A stretch of DNA of 64,000 nt from Cucumis sativus (Eukaryota; Streptophyta; Magnoliopsida; Cucurbitales; Cucurbitaceae). A model generated the notes under the pieces. The model searched no databases. It saw only the letters and a list, made by a program, of their open reading frames with translations, and was not told where the DNA came from. Both the position numbers and the translations under genes were made by a program. Every line of letters starts with the position of its first letter. Position 1 is the stretch's first letter. Positions 36,389 to 49,400 of this stretch are shown here, piece by piece. The DNA lies in assembly GCF_000004075.3 (NCBI RefSeq), contig NC_026655.2, positions 620,001-684,000 on the forward strand. The letters are read 5' to 3'.

Positions 36389-38289
36389 ATATTAAAATTT
36401 CAGACATCCGTACGTTCCATAAAATTAATTAAACACGTTATTCACCACCATAAACTATCACAAACTTAAATGATTTAAATAATCAACATTATTTAGCCTT
36501 TTTCTATATAGAAGTGTGTATCATTATCAACCTCCATTTCATTGATATTTACATCAACATTTCTACAAAATCAAGAGATCTTCACATTTTCATCGTCCGA
36601 AATTTTAATTTAAACTTGGATTACGACTAACACAAACATAACTTAACAATTTTAAAACATCAATTCACACTAACAATCATACATTCAATTAAAAACAAGA
36701 ACAAAAATCCCATATCACCCAACAATTGGACGAGGCCAACACGCATGCGTGCATTACTAACAACTCATAACTTGATTACACACCTCGATGGTATCTTTCC
36801 TTCCATCCAATTAAAAATAAAAAGGTATATTAAAGAATCTCATTAGACTTATATATTAATATTTAAGAGTATATTATTTGATAATGGTATTAAAGATATG
36901 TATAATTAGGAATAGTTGGCATATAGTATAATAGAAGATAGAGTTGTAATGTAACGTTTGAGTCAGCTTATAAAGAAAAATACAAAATATAGAGGGAAAA
37001 TAAAAAAGACAGCGTGGAAATTGGTAAGTGGATGCCAGCAGAGATTTATGGGGGTGTGAATTAGTGACACGTCAGCAAACAACTTAGTTCCAAAAAGAGT
37101 TGTCAATCATGGAGCATGAGAATGTATTTATTTAATTATAGATAATAGCTGTATTAAACATTATTATAGTTAATCAAACCGTATTACTCACTATTAGCCC
37201 ACAGGATTACAATTAATTAAACATTTGGATTTGGATTTGCAATGTAAATTTTATTTCTATTATTGTTTACTAAATATTTAAAAAGGTAACTCACCAAGAA
37301 GAAATTGGTAAGAAAGAGTGGTCGGTGGGTCTAACGTAATTGGACTGTAACAGACCGTTTGTATTTCTTTGAGTATCAAATTACCATTAGAAAGATCAAT
37401 CACGTAAACATGACCTCAATTATTTTGTCTATTGTTGTTTTGTTTTAGTTTTTGGATTTTAAAGTGTTTTCTTGTTTTTTTTTTTTTTTTTTGTCATTTA
37501 AATAACTCTTGAATTTAGTTTTCGGGTTTGTATTTTTTTACCCTAATACTCGAATGTGACCTAACAATGTTTCTTTTGTTTATTTTGAAGACTTTCGACA
37601 GAGAAAGTTGTAACCACAAACTAATACATGTTATTTTTTTAGCATGTTTTGTACTCATGCACATGCTTCTTAAGTAGTAACTTTCAAAAGATATCACATA
37701 GTTAAATGCGCTCGACTTTAAAATTCACATGATCGCGCTATAAAAAAGAAAGATGTAACTCGTTACTTTAGTATCTTTTAACTATATTTTCACATATGGT
37801 GGCATAATGTCTTTCATTTAGATGTGATTTCGGTTCTTTTATTTCTTGATTTAAACTCGTGACTTAGTAATGATAAAGGCAAAATATGAGATGAATCAGA
37901 TTCCAAATTATAATAAGTTGATGATTTTTCACTTTTTATCACAAAGATAAATAGAATCTAAACCACGTTCAAGCTAAACATGAGTGCAATGGACAAATTC
38001 TACAACATAGACTAAAATAATAGATTATTCAAATAGTCACTCAAAGTAAACACAAAGTTGAAAATTTAGGAACGAAAATAACATTTAAACATTTTTATCA
38101 ACTTGATCAATCTTGTGTTAAATAAGTTTATAAAGTTTCACAGAACGTTTTAAGTTAAACAAACTACTGAAAAAAGTTCATAAATGACAAAACTTCACCG
38201 TCTTTAATTTTATCCACTTTATCATTTTTTACAATTGGATATTCTTTATTAATCATGTAAGTTTTAAAAAAAATCGAATGCATGAATTA

Positions 38290-38470
38290 AAATAGGGTAA
38301 TTGTAATGGATGACCATTTGATAAATAATAATTAAAGATATAACAACATTTTAAAAAAAATTGTAAATATAGCAAAACTATCGCTGATAGACTTGTATCA
38401 CTAATAAACTCGTATGATCTATCGGTGATAGACTAATTCCATTAAAATAAATCTTATAATACTTATTAAC
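38290..38470. repeat. MITE-like palindromic repeat (copy 2)
   Basis: It has 'TGTAAATATAGCAAAAC', then CTATCGCTGATAGACTTGTATCAC facing GTATGATCTATCGGTGATAGAC, giving a fold-back structure. It resembles the copy near 16.1-16.3 kb and is the better preserved. The type is one I associate with cucurbit genomes. Confidence 0.5.
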
Positions 38471-39009
38471 TTTAATGTTGGATCGATTTGCATCCAATTC
38501 TGTATTTAGTTATATATATATTCAACTTAAGCAAAGTTAAATAGTTGATCATCATGTTAACCATTTAAATCTTCAAACAAAAACAAAAAAGACAAAGAAT
38601 CTTATTTCAATTCAAAAGTTTATGGATCCCACAACTTCAATTATTTTAAATTTCTTAATTCCTTATGATCTATACCTTTAATTGTTCCAAACTTTTTTTG
38701 TTCCCATAACTATTTTCAATATATATATATATATAAAAACCCATATATATAATCTCTCTTTTTTCTTAACAAATGTTTCTCGTAAACTTATCAACTTCTA
38801 GAATGAAAGAATATAATATAAAAACCAACATTTTCTTCTATATCCATTATTAGATTCGTGGGTTTTTTTCTTACAATAAATTTTCGAGTTAAATAACGTT
38901 TTAAAAATGAAAAAATTACCGTCTCTGTAACATCAATTTATTTTTATACGAGTCCATGGTCAACATTAACCTTTTTCTTTTAATTAGAAAAAAAATAAAA
39001 AAGAAAACC

Positions 39010-39447
39010 ACTGTATTTGACAAAATAGACAAACTATTTACAACTTACACCAAGATCAAGATTGATGGTTTCTTATCCTTTATTATTTTTATTTGTCAAT
39101 AGTTTGTATTTTTTTTATTATTATTGAAAAAAACCCTTATAAGAATAAAAATTGTAAAAAATGATAAAATAGACAAACTATTTACACTTTAATATCAAAT
39201 TAAGTTTAATGAATTTTTCTTCGATCTATTTTTTTGATATAGAACGTGAATAGTTTGTATTTTTTATTATCTTTAAAAAGTCTCCATGAAAAGAAAAATC
39301 GTAAAAAACGATAAAATAGGTAAGCTATTTACAATTTACTAGCAAAATTAAATGTAATAAATTTTGGTGGGTTAGTGTTTATTTTTACCGTAAAATGAAA
39401 ATAGTTTGTATTTTTTTTTTATTATTATTGAGAAATCGCGTAATCAA
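39010..39447. repeat. Three tandem units of a palindromic ~145-150 bp repeat
   Basis: AAAATAGACAAACTATTTAC-type starts lie at 39022, 39166 and 39313 (periods 144 and 147). Matching AATAGTTTGTATTTTTT ends lie near 39098, 39249 and 39401 (periods 151 and 152). Each unit carries an inverted pair, CAAACTATTT facing AAATAGTTTG, so each could fold into a hairpin. Unit middles have diverged strongly while the arms are conserved. Confidence 0.75.
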
Positions 39448-40008
39448 AAGTCTAAATAAAATCTTAGCAATAATAACGAAAATTAAAAAGGAAAAAATCC
39501 CTCGTGGTTGGGCACACCACAATAAATACATGAAAAAGTAGGGTGAGAGAATGCAAAATAAAGAGGAAATAATGTCCTTATAATGGAAATAGAAAAGAAT
39601 AAGAGGGCTATCATAGTAAAAAAGAAAAAAGAAAGAAAGTAAAAGCTAAAAGTAGGACCCACCAAAATGGGGTCTCTCTCTCTCTCTAATGACGAACTAT
39701 TTTGTCTATTAGCAAAAGCAAAGGCCCCTATCAGCTATCACTTCTCTCCCTCCTTCCATTTCGCACCACTAATCTTATATATTATAGACTTGCCCCTATC
39801 AATCCTTTTATCACTCCTTTCCTTTCCTTTCCTTTCCTTTAATTCTCCATTTTCACAATTATCAGTAAAAATTAATTTTTGTTCCTTTTTTAATTTATTA
39901 TAATTATATAATTTTCATTTTTCAATTTTTTTTAGAAAACAATTTAAGAAAAATAAAAAATTGGTAGTAAGAGGAGAACGCACGTGGTATCCGCCTGTCA
40001 CGGGCGCC
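39448..40008. other. Upstream region of the copper amine oxidase gene
   Basis: AT-rich DNA with a CT microsatellite at 39672-39690 and a CCTTT repeat at 39818-39840, then the promoter elements listed separately. No gene was recognised. Confidence 0.4.
39981..39986 (+). promoter_or_regulatory. G-box (CACGTG) in the CuAO promoter
   Basis: GCACGTGGTA lies 23 bases upstream of the TATA box. The ACGTGG core also fits an ABA-response element, so bZIP or bHLH control is plausible. Confidence 0.45.
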
Positions 40009-40016
40009 TATAAATA
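40009..40016 (+). promoter_or_regulatory. TATA box of the CuAO gene
   Basis: TATAAATA about 30 bases before a pyrimidine-rich start region with CT repeats (40045-40120), which looks like the leader. Confidence 0.6.
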
Positions 40017-40389
40017 TAAACCCCATTCACCTTCTTCCACTTCAGTAACAGTTTTTTCCTTCTCTCTCTTTTTCCTCTTTTTTTTTCATTTCCCCTTTTT
40101 CTCCTCTCTCTCTCTCTCTCGGATTCAGGTGCTCTAATTTGGGATTTCTCTCCACATCGTTTCCTTTCTTTGTTTTCTGATCTGTTTCAAGGTGAAACCC
40201 TAGATTGAAGGAGGAAAGGATCAAGGATCAACTTGTTTTTATTTTGTGATTTTGTCGATTATTGTGGAGTTGGAAGAGAAAGAGGATCAGGAGGAGGCGG
40301 AGGATAAGAGGAGAAGTGTGTTGTGTGTTTGTGGTGTTGGTGGTGTTGGAGGAGAAACAGAGAAGGCAAGAGCCAGTGATCTTTGCTGT

Positions 40390-40647
40390 ATGTCAGTGGA
40401 TTGTGTTGAGACTTATTGTTGTGGAATTGGCAAGCTTAAGAATCCTTTACAATGGCCCCAGCTTCGAAAAAAGCGACGTTGTTTTCGAGTGATGTTTGTT
40501 GTCATTCCTCGGCGGCCGGTTCCACTACCGTTCCTCGAGAAGCTGCTTCTGTTGCTTCCGCCAATGTCGTCCAAGATTGGAATCTCACCACGAATGATCG
40601 TGCCGATGATCGCCGTACATCCAAGAATGTTGCCATCCCTTCGTTAG
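40390..40647 (+). other. Overlapping upstream ORF in the CuAO leader
   Basis: The first ATG I can find in the predicted leader opens an 85-codon frame that runs past the main start at 40452 in another reading frame. It encodes MSVDCVETYCCGIG then basic sequence, with no known domain. If the leader is unspliced this would dampen translation of the oxidase. An intron in the leader could remove it. Confidence 0.4.
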
Positions 40648-43600
40648 TTCGTTCTGTTGAACCGATTCCGGAACCTTCAACTAATGCTTCTTCCAAAGGC
40701 ACTTTCCTTCTTCCCTCTTTTTTCTTTTTTCTTTTTTTTGTTTCTCTCTCTCTCTCTCTCTGATCGATGACCTGGAATCTCGACATAAAGCTGTGCTTGA
40801 TATTGACGTTCTATGACTTTGATCTATTTATCGTTTTTTTGCTTGGAGGCCGAAATTCAGATTTTCTTGAAATGTCTTTGTCGTTTTAAGCTCCGTAACA
40901 TACATACATACATACATTTACTGTGGGTTTATTATATTTCTGTCGTTGTATGCATCGTTTGTTTTGTATGTCATTATTGGATTATTTTAGGCGTGAAGGA
41001 TAGAGTTTGTGTTTCAATTTCCCATGATCTTTTATTTTGACTTGGAGCCTTTAGCTACCACTTACTATCTCACGATGTATTGTTTAAAATGTGTTTCGAT
41101 CTTTACCTCTCATGGGACCCGTCTGCTACTTTTCATTGACGGTTTTAAATTCACGGCCTTTTATGAAGTCAATTATGCAGGCGCCATGTGGAATTAAGAA
41201 TGAGTTTAGCAAGAGAAGGTAAAGTTGGATTGGTGCAAGCTGACATATTAGAACCCCTAGTGCTTCTATTTTATTTTCCTTCCCTTTGGTCTTCATTTTG
41301 ATTTCCATTTCTCCAACCATATTGTTCTCTAGAAGCTACTATTTATTTTCTTCCCTTCCTAGTACTCCTACTTTTTTTCCCCTTGGTCTTCATTTTGATT
41401 GATATATTACAATACAACTTACTGGATTTTGTTCCTTAACCCTTGACCTTGGTTGTTCCTACCCCAGCTCCTTCAACCATTTTGAAGAACGGAGTCGGTT
41501 TCACTTATATTTGCACCCTATTTTCTTTTCTGTTGCCTTGCTAGTCAAATTTCTATGCTCATATTTCATACATTGCTACTAATCTGAGTTAAAGGTATTG
41601 TAGATGGTTGATGTTATGTCACTGTTTTTCCTGAATCTGATCATGATTTCTTTTGTTGATACAATATGCTTTGGTTACTTTCCTTTTTTAAGGAGACATA
41701 TGGCACGCGCATTTTTTTGTACATGATTTCTCATGCATTGCTGTATAATTTGGTTGTACAGGTGTTGTTCCTCCAATGTTGAGGGCACAATCAAGACATC
41801 CTCTGGACCCCCTATCAGCTGCTGAAATCTCTGTTGCAGTGGCTACCGTCAGGGCAGCTGGAGCCACGCCAGAGGTTGTTACTGCTGCTGTGAAATTACC
41901 TTTTTTTCATTTCTATTGAATTTGGATAACTGTTTCAGGAATCTATGGCCCAACATGCTTGTGATTGTGAAGAGCTATTTTCCTTGTTTCAGGTCAGAGA
42001 TAGCATGCGTTTCATTGAAGTGGTGCTACTGGAACCAGAAAAACATGTTGTTGCACTGGCAGATGCATATTTTTTCCCTCCATTCCAACCATCTCTGCTT
42101 CCTAAAACTAAGGGGGGACCGGTTATTCCCACAAAGCTTCCTCCAAGAAGGGCAAGGATTGTTGTTTACAATAAGAAATCGAATGAGACAAGCATATGGG
42201 TAGTTGAGCTGTCAGAGGTTCATGCAGTAACCCGAGGTGGACATCACAGGGGAAAAGTTATATCTTCTTCTGTTGTTCCTGAGGTTCAGCCTCCCATGGT
42301 ATGTTCTTGACAGCTGTTATTTAGTGCACCGTGTTGTATTGTTGACAGCTGTTATTCACGATTGTCGTTTCCTTATCATGGAGAATTGTTGCTTCTCGAA
42401 AAGCCCCAAATAACATCTCTACTCTTGCTTTGCTGGTCACTTATATCGAATGTTTAATATCTGTACTTGTTTTCTCATTTCTGTGTCACGGCTTTGTTTG
42501 GGATGAAAATACATATGGGTTTGAAAAATGAAGAATATATTTTAACTACAATATTGTAAAATGACATGTTTTCAGTTAGACAATTACAAATGGTAATGAA
42601 TGTCTAGAACATAGAACTAAATAGCTCATTCCATTCAATTTTAGGATGCTGCTGAGTATGCGGAATGTGAGGCTATTGTCAAAGAATATCCTCCATTCAT
42701 CGAGGCTATGAAGAAGAGAGGTATTGAAGATATGGATTTGGTTATGGTTGATCCTTGGTGAGTTATATCAGTAATCCAGTTCATTACTTGTATTCAGTAC
42801 AGATTATGAAATTCCTCACCCTTTTTTTTTCCTTTGTCTAATATGATTAATATCTCTTTGCTGCAGGTGTGTTGGTTATCATAGTGAAGTAGATGCTCCT
42901 GGCCGAAGACTAGCTAAGCCTCTTATATTTTGTAGAACTGAAAGTGACTGCCCAATGGAAAATGGATATGCTCGCCCAGTTGAGGGCATACATGTTCTTG
43001 TTGATATGCAAAATATGGTGATTATAGAATTTGAAGACCGAAAACTTGTTCCACTACCTCCTGCTGATCCATTGAGGAATTACACTTCTGGTGAAACAAG
43101 AGGTGGGGTTGATCGTAGTGATGTGAAGCCCTTACAAATAGTTCAGCCTGAAGGTCCAAGCTTTCGTGTCAATGGCTACTATGTAGAATGGCAAAAGGTG
43201 GATATTATTGAGTTTTTTCTTTTGAAAAGATTATTGTTCGCTTTTTATTAAGATTTTACTTGGTTCATAATTTGACAAAACCTGTTTTTGGTCTTTTCTT
43301 TTCCTTTGACAGTGGAATTTTCGAATTGGTTTCACTCCCAGAGAGGGTTTGGTTATATATTCTATAGCTTATGTTGATGGAAGCAGAGGGCGAAGGCCTG
43401 TAGCACATCGTTTGAGTTTTGTGGAAATGGTTGTCCCCTATGGAGATCCAAATGATCCACATTACAGGAAGAATGCTTTTGATGCAGGAGAGGATGGACT
43501 GGGCAAAAATGCGCATTCTCTGAAGAAGGTGCGAATAAAATTTTGGTCAACAGTCATATCTCCCGATCATCTCTCTGATCGAATCCTAATTAAATGTTAA

Positions 43601-46235
43601 TAAAACACTGTCACAGGGATGTGATTGTCTGGGTTACATCAAATATTTTGATGCCCATTTCACAAATTTCACTGGTGGTGTTGAAACAATTGAAAACTGT
43701 GTGTGCATGCATGAAGAGGACCATGGAATTTTGTGGAAGCATCAAGACTGGAGGACAGGATTGGCAGAAGTTAGAAGATCGAGGCGGCTGACAGTGTCCT
43801 TTATTTGTACTGTGGCTAATTATGAGTATGGATTCTTTTGGCACTTCTTTCAGGCAAGTCAAATCATTCCTCTCTTTTGGATTGGTGCTGATCAAGTCTC
43901 TTAGAAAAAAATTTCTTATAGCATTCTCAAATAAGATTGTAGCTTTATATTTGAATCGATGACCTATAATATGTTGCTCAAACCATGGAGTATAGAATCT
44001 GGAAACACACGACACAATATTGATTCCCTCATGTTAGGAAAACCAAAGCCTTCCTAGTTTTGAGCATAAGAGCATCCTTGAGCAGAAAAAAAAAGGATTC
44101 TAATCTTTACCATTGGTCCATTACTTCAAAATTTAAATTTCTTGGGGCATGCAACTTTCCAAATTGCATTAAATTGTATAAGAATTGTTTCTAGGAGAAC
44201 TATATGTATGGGAATTCTTTTTGTGATTTCAGATTGTAGGAAAACAGTGTATTGTTCAAAGATTCTACAAGTCTTATTGATTTTTTTCTCAACCAACTCA
44301 CTCTTTATTAGAGGTTTGCTGATATGTAATAATGTTGCACTTGCAGGATGGAAAAATTGAAGCTGAAGTCAAATTAACTGGCATTCTCAGCCTAGGAGCT
44401 TTGCAACCTGGTGAATATCGAAAATATGGCACAATGATTGCACCAGGTTTATATGCACCAGTGCATCAACATTTCTTTGTTGCTCGAATGGACATGGCCG
44501 TTGATTGCAAGCCTGGTGAAGCTTTCAATCAGGTACGTCTTCAACTTCAACCTTTTGGTCACTTTTTTTATGTAGTCAAGGAACAATAAGTTTGATTGGC
44601 AATTGGCTTGAGCTTAACTGTGAACTATGGAGAGTGGAAGTTACTGATTGTATGTAATTTGGTATCTTTTCCTCTCGTAGCTATGCAAATTACCAAAGAA
44701 TATACTGATGTGCTCAAGGGTAAAAAGGCCTCCGATGGCTTTTGTATTCAATCATCTTTCAAGCCAGTCGTCGTGATTTTCTATCAAATAATGTAGGATG
44801 AAATGATAACTTTCGGTTACTCAGTGAAGATAAAAATGAGGTTACATCATGTAATTTATAAATGTACATAAAGTTACAATGCATTTTGAGCCTATGATTG
44901 ATTAACGATGTAAAAATTCTCAAGGGTAGGTGCAGTAGTTTACTCTTAGAAACACAACGCTTGTTCATAATAGATTTCACTACATTGGTCATCATTCTTC
45001 TTGAATTAAAGTTTGTCAACTTAACATTGTCGTAGGTAGTTGAGGTGGATTTGAAAGTTGAAGGACCTGGGGAGAACAATGTCCACAACAATGCTTTTTA
45101 CGCTGAAGAGACATTGCTGAAATCAGAAATGCAAGCTATGCGTGATTGTAGTCCTTTATCTGCTCGCCACTGGATAGTAAGGAACCTTCTTACTCTGGGT
45201 CAATACTTCTAGGCTGTTTGAACTCGCTTTCATGACTATTAATACTATGGAAACCAGGCGTAAATAATATCTTCTAAAATTTCTCGTCTTTTGTTTATTT
45301 TTCTTTTAACTGCCAATTTTCTTCAGGTTTGTTTCCACATCTTTATGAAGATATAGATTCTCTTATAATTTGCCAGATTTAGAAATACATCGATATACTA
45401 GTTTATGTAATTCTAAGATTTTCTCTGGCCGCTTTTGATTTAACATACAAAATCTAGAACACGACTTTCAATATTTCTATCTTATTGTCGTGGTTGAGTA
45501 AATGGTAACAAACAAAAAATTGGCCCCTTCATTCCAGGTGCGAAATACTAGAACTGTGAATCGAACTGGGCAATTAACAGGCTTCAAGCTTTTACCTGGC
45601 TCAAATTGTTTGCCATTAGCTGGTTCAGAGGCCAAGTTTCTTAGAAGAGCGTCTTTCTTGAAGCATAATCTTTGGGTGACTCAATATTCTCGTGATGAGA
45701 TGTTTCCTGGAGGGGAGTTTCCCAATCAGAATCCACGCGTCGGTGAAGGGTTATCGACATGGGTTAAAAAGGATCGACCCTTAGAAGAAACTGATATAGT
45801 CCTTTGGTTCGTTTCCTTTCTTCTTTTTGTACATTTGATGTATTATTAGCTCACCCCGTTATTCTATTCCATGTGGCTCATCCTTGATTATGTCAGGTTT
45901 TATATATTTGCTTGATGTTTAAGAGCTTAGTTCTCAGCAGGAAAGTTCAAAAGTGTTTGCTTTGTTTTTTGACCCCAAAGAAAACATTTGTCTTTACCTT
46001 AAAACTTTAAAGAACTGTGTTGATTTTCTTGAAGAATGTATAGAGATTCTCAGATGCCAACTTTTAACTCTGCTTCTGCTGCTGTGCTCTTTAGTAATCA
46101 GAAGTTTTCTCTTTTATATGGTAGGTATGTTTTCGGGATCACGCATGTTCCTCGATTGGAAGACTGGCCCGTTATGCCTGTGGATCGCATCGGTTTTACA
46201 CTTTTGGTACTTACTCTTATACTCTTGTGATTGGC

Positions 46236-46271
<36 letters not shown>

Positions 46272-46460
46272 GGTTGAGCTTGAATTTGACATCAATATTC
46301 TTATGAATTGTTTGTTGGATGGCAGCCTCACGGTTTCTTCAACTGCTCTCCTGCTGTTGACGTTCCTCCCAGTACTTGTGAATTAGATTCAAAAGATGCG
46401 GACCCTAAAGAAAACGTGGTGACAAAACCAATTCAAACTCCCATCATCGCTAAGCTCTAA
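40452..46460 (+). CDS. Peroxisomal copper amine oxidase, CuAO-zeta-like
   Basis: Twelve exons: 40452-40698, 41762-41874, 41993-42298, 42645-42757, 42867-43197, 43313-43528, 43617-43853, 44347-44532, 45036-45176, 45538-45806, 46125-46206, 46326-46460, giving 791 residues. It oxidises primary amines or polyamines to aldehyde, ammonia and hydrogen peroxide. The topaquinone precursor is Tyr511 in the motif TVANYEY. The catalytic base is Asp427 ('NAFDAGED', 84 residues before, as in bacterial homologues). The copper ligands are His561 and His563 in HQHFF and His727 in ITHVP. It ends in AKL, a type 1 peroxisomal signal, and has no signal peptide. It resembles Arabidopsis At2g42490. Introns 1 and 7 begin with GC instead of GT. 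Confidence 0.94.
46239..46268. repeat. (GA)n microsatellite in CuAO intron 11
   Basis: About 14 GA units within the last intron, well away from both splice sites. Confidence 0.9.
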
Positions 46461-49400
46461 ACTCTCTCTTCTTCATCACTGCTCTTTTCATTGCTTTAAC
46501 AAACTCCAAATCTCTCTTCTACTTACTTTGCTTTCAGTCAATTTGAGTTGCTTTCTCTTGTTAATATCAAAGAACCCCACCACAACCTTTTCTTCTTCTT
46601 CTTCTTCTTCTTCTTTCTTTTTTGGTCTTTTTTAGTAGAACAACTCGTAAAACGTTATGAATGATGTGCATATTATTATATGATGAAAATCTTCAAAATA
46701 ATCCTAATCTCTACACAGTTTTTGTTGGCTAGTTTTCTTCTCTTCTCTTTCTCTGTCGTGGATCCTTCGTATCCTTTAAATTTCATACACACATATATGG
46801 TAAGCAGTGACGTTATAAAAAATTGAATTATTATTATTTTTATCTTTAATTTTAGAATGGCGGCAGGCAAAACATCCCTATTGTTTATTTTATTTGCTTC
46901 CATAAAACCATACAAGTAGTATCCTTTATAGATTTTCATCTTTTAGGATTTTCTTTAGTAAATAATAAAGTAGTAGACTTATAGACTCTCTCTTCCCTGC
47001 CTCTCTGTAAATTTCCTTTTTCCTCTCATCATATCCATTATTGTTCCAACAAAAGAGGTATCCTATGGTTTTCACTTTCCCCTTTCCCCTTTGCTTTTCA
47101 ATTAAAGTCTAATTAGGATTTTGTAGCTTTTTAAACCCCTTAGGTTAGGTTAGGGAATGTAGGATTTCAACAAGTCAGACTACTCCTCATCATTAGTTCA
47201 TCGCGTAATCAGTGGCTCCTTGATTTAATAACCCTTGTTACTGTGTGACGAAGGACTAGAACCTTAGCAGTTTATTCTCCTTCTCAATGTACAAATCATT
47301 CTTCATCCTTGACTAGGATCCATAAGTTAACTAAATCAATCATATCTACAAGCACTTGAAATGACATTTTGATGATTGAAATGTAAAAAGACTGATTAGG
47401 TAATCTGTGTGAAACTTGAGAAACAAGAAGAGGGGAGAAAAATGCAGAGGGGATTTTATAAAAAGTTGAGACCAGAACAAAGCATGAATGCTTTAGTGAG
47501 TGTCAAAGTAAGTAGAACACTCTCCTTTTATTTGCCTTTCCCTTACTCACTCAAATTGAGGGCATCTAATTGTCGGCACAGTTATTTTATCCCCAAAACA
47601 CACAAAATCCTCCGGAGAGGATGAATTTGACCAAAATGGCAGAGGAAGCCTTTTCTTTGAGGATAATTAAAAGACTTCAAACTTTTTCTTTTTTCTTTCA
47701 AAGAGACCACATCATTGCATCAATAAAGTGGTCTCCCTTACTGCTTGTCGGTGTGTGGTCAAAATATTATTTCACTCTCTACCTTTTCTCCAATTTACAT
47801 GATATTCAAGAGAATATATTATTGTAATACGTAATAATTTAAGTTGTAATTTTATATTTTGGTTGACCTTATAAACAAAACATTGAAAAGAAAGAAAGAA
47901 AAAGAAAAAAAAGAAAAAAAAGATCAATCATTCATATGACGTAGAAAAAGTAAAGTGTTGAATATTGATGATAGATAGATAGAGAGAGAGGTGGAGGGTT
48001 ATTGGTATTGTGGGGGTCCGTTTGATTTGATTGGTTATTATTGAAACCCAACAATTAGCAGTTCCATCTTGTCCAACCCTAATTTGTACCCTTCACTTTG
48101 CACTTTTTTTTCCCTTTTATTTGTACCCTTCTCTTCCATTTTTCCCTCTTAATTCAACGAATCACAACCCATCCTATCCATCAATATTTATTCCCATTTC
48201 CATTTCTCTACTTTTATCCTTTTTATCCCCCCACAATCTTCTTTTCAAGGTTGAGTTTGTTATTATAACAAGTTAAGATACTTCTTCGACTCTCAAATTA
48301 CTCTCCTTTATAGTTCTTCGAGTCTCAAATTACTCTTCTTTTTAGTCTATAAATTATTATATACATAACAACTTAATAAGTGTTTGACACAATAAGTGAG
48401 TTATTATAATCTTATGTTATTATAATTTGTGTTTGGAGTGTAGATTAATTTAGTTTGAGTTATAATAGGTGTAGATACACTATAGCAAAAAAATAAGAAA
48501 ATGATGAATGTCAAATAGTGAAAAATAGCAAATTATGAGTTTAGAAATAGTGTTTAGTTTAGATAATTGAAGACTTTTAAATAGTATTATACTCTAGTTT
48601 GTGGTGCTTTAGTCTCCTTACTATTAAATTTGTAACATTTTAGCCCCTAAATCTTATCAAATTCTATCCTTTGTAATGATTTAATATCTATTATAATAAA
48701 TACTAATGGAATTTAATTTTAAAAAAATTTACACATAGATGAATGTATTAATTATTAAGGTTCTGCTACAAATTTAAAATAATGAAGTTTAAATTGTTAA
48801 ATTTTTTGAACTACATATTGTTATAAATTTGAACTAAAGTACATATATAGTTCATAATGACACAACAAATTAAAGGCATGTTATAAAATTGGTAAAGAAA
48901 ATGATAGTGTGTTTATGATTACTTAAGGAATGAATTATTGTTGAGTATTAAATGGGTATTGTTCTTATGACTTCCAACCACAAGACTTTTAATAACTATA
49001 TGGTCCTCAAGAGTGACAACCCTAAAGTACTCACAATTACTACACATCTCCATTAATGTTGTTCCCACGCTATATAATAATTTTAATTCACTCACATCTA
49101 TAAATCGTATTCAAAACAATGTTATTGTGATCAATAGTAAATATCTTTTTCAGTTCAATGCTATCAAATTTTAGTATAGTATTTGATATCTTATCCACTT
49201 AATTGCACTTTGGATGGTAAGTAATTGTGAGTTGGCATTATTCTCATTCTTATTCTAAGACAAGTTCAAGAAAATTGTTGCATAGATGAAGTAAGAAAAG
49301 TTTGAGCAAAATTGATATGCATTTGATTCCTTCCATCCCCCAAAACCAATATTTGAGAGCACAATCTTGATTGGAATAATGCATATTTTTCAAAGCCTTA

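Larger units (their letters stand above)
32935..39009. other. Gene desert with MITEs and microsatellites
   Basis: Six kilobases of very AT-rich DNA without a recognisable gene. Besides the elements listed separately, it has poly(T)/poly(A) tracts and many short TA microsatellites. The segment 33870-34093 has faintly Mutator-like ends (GGGAAATTAT... and ...TTTTTGCAAAAAACCTCC), too weak to call. Confidence 0.4.

Noticed and set aside
47442-47515. Exon-like ORF beginning MQRGFYKKLRPEQ and ending at a GTAAGT donor
   Set aside because: No matching downstream exon and no recognisable family.
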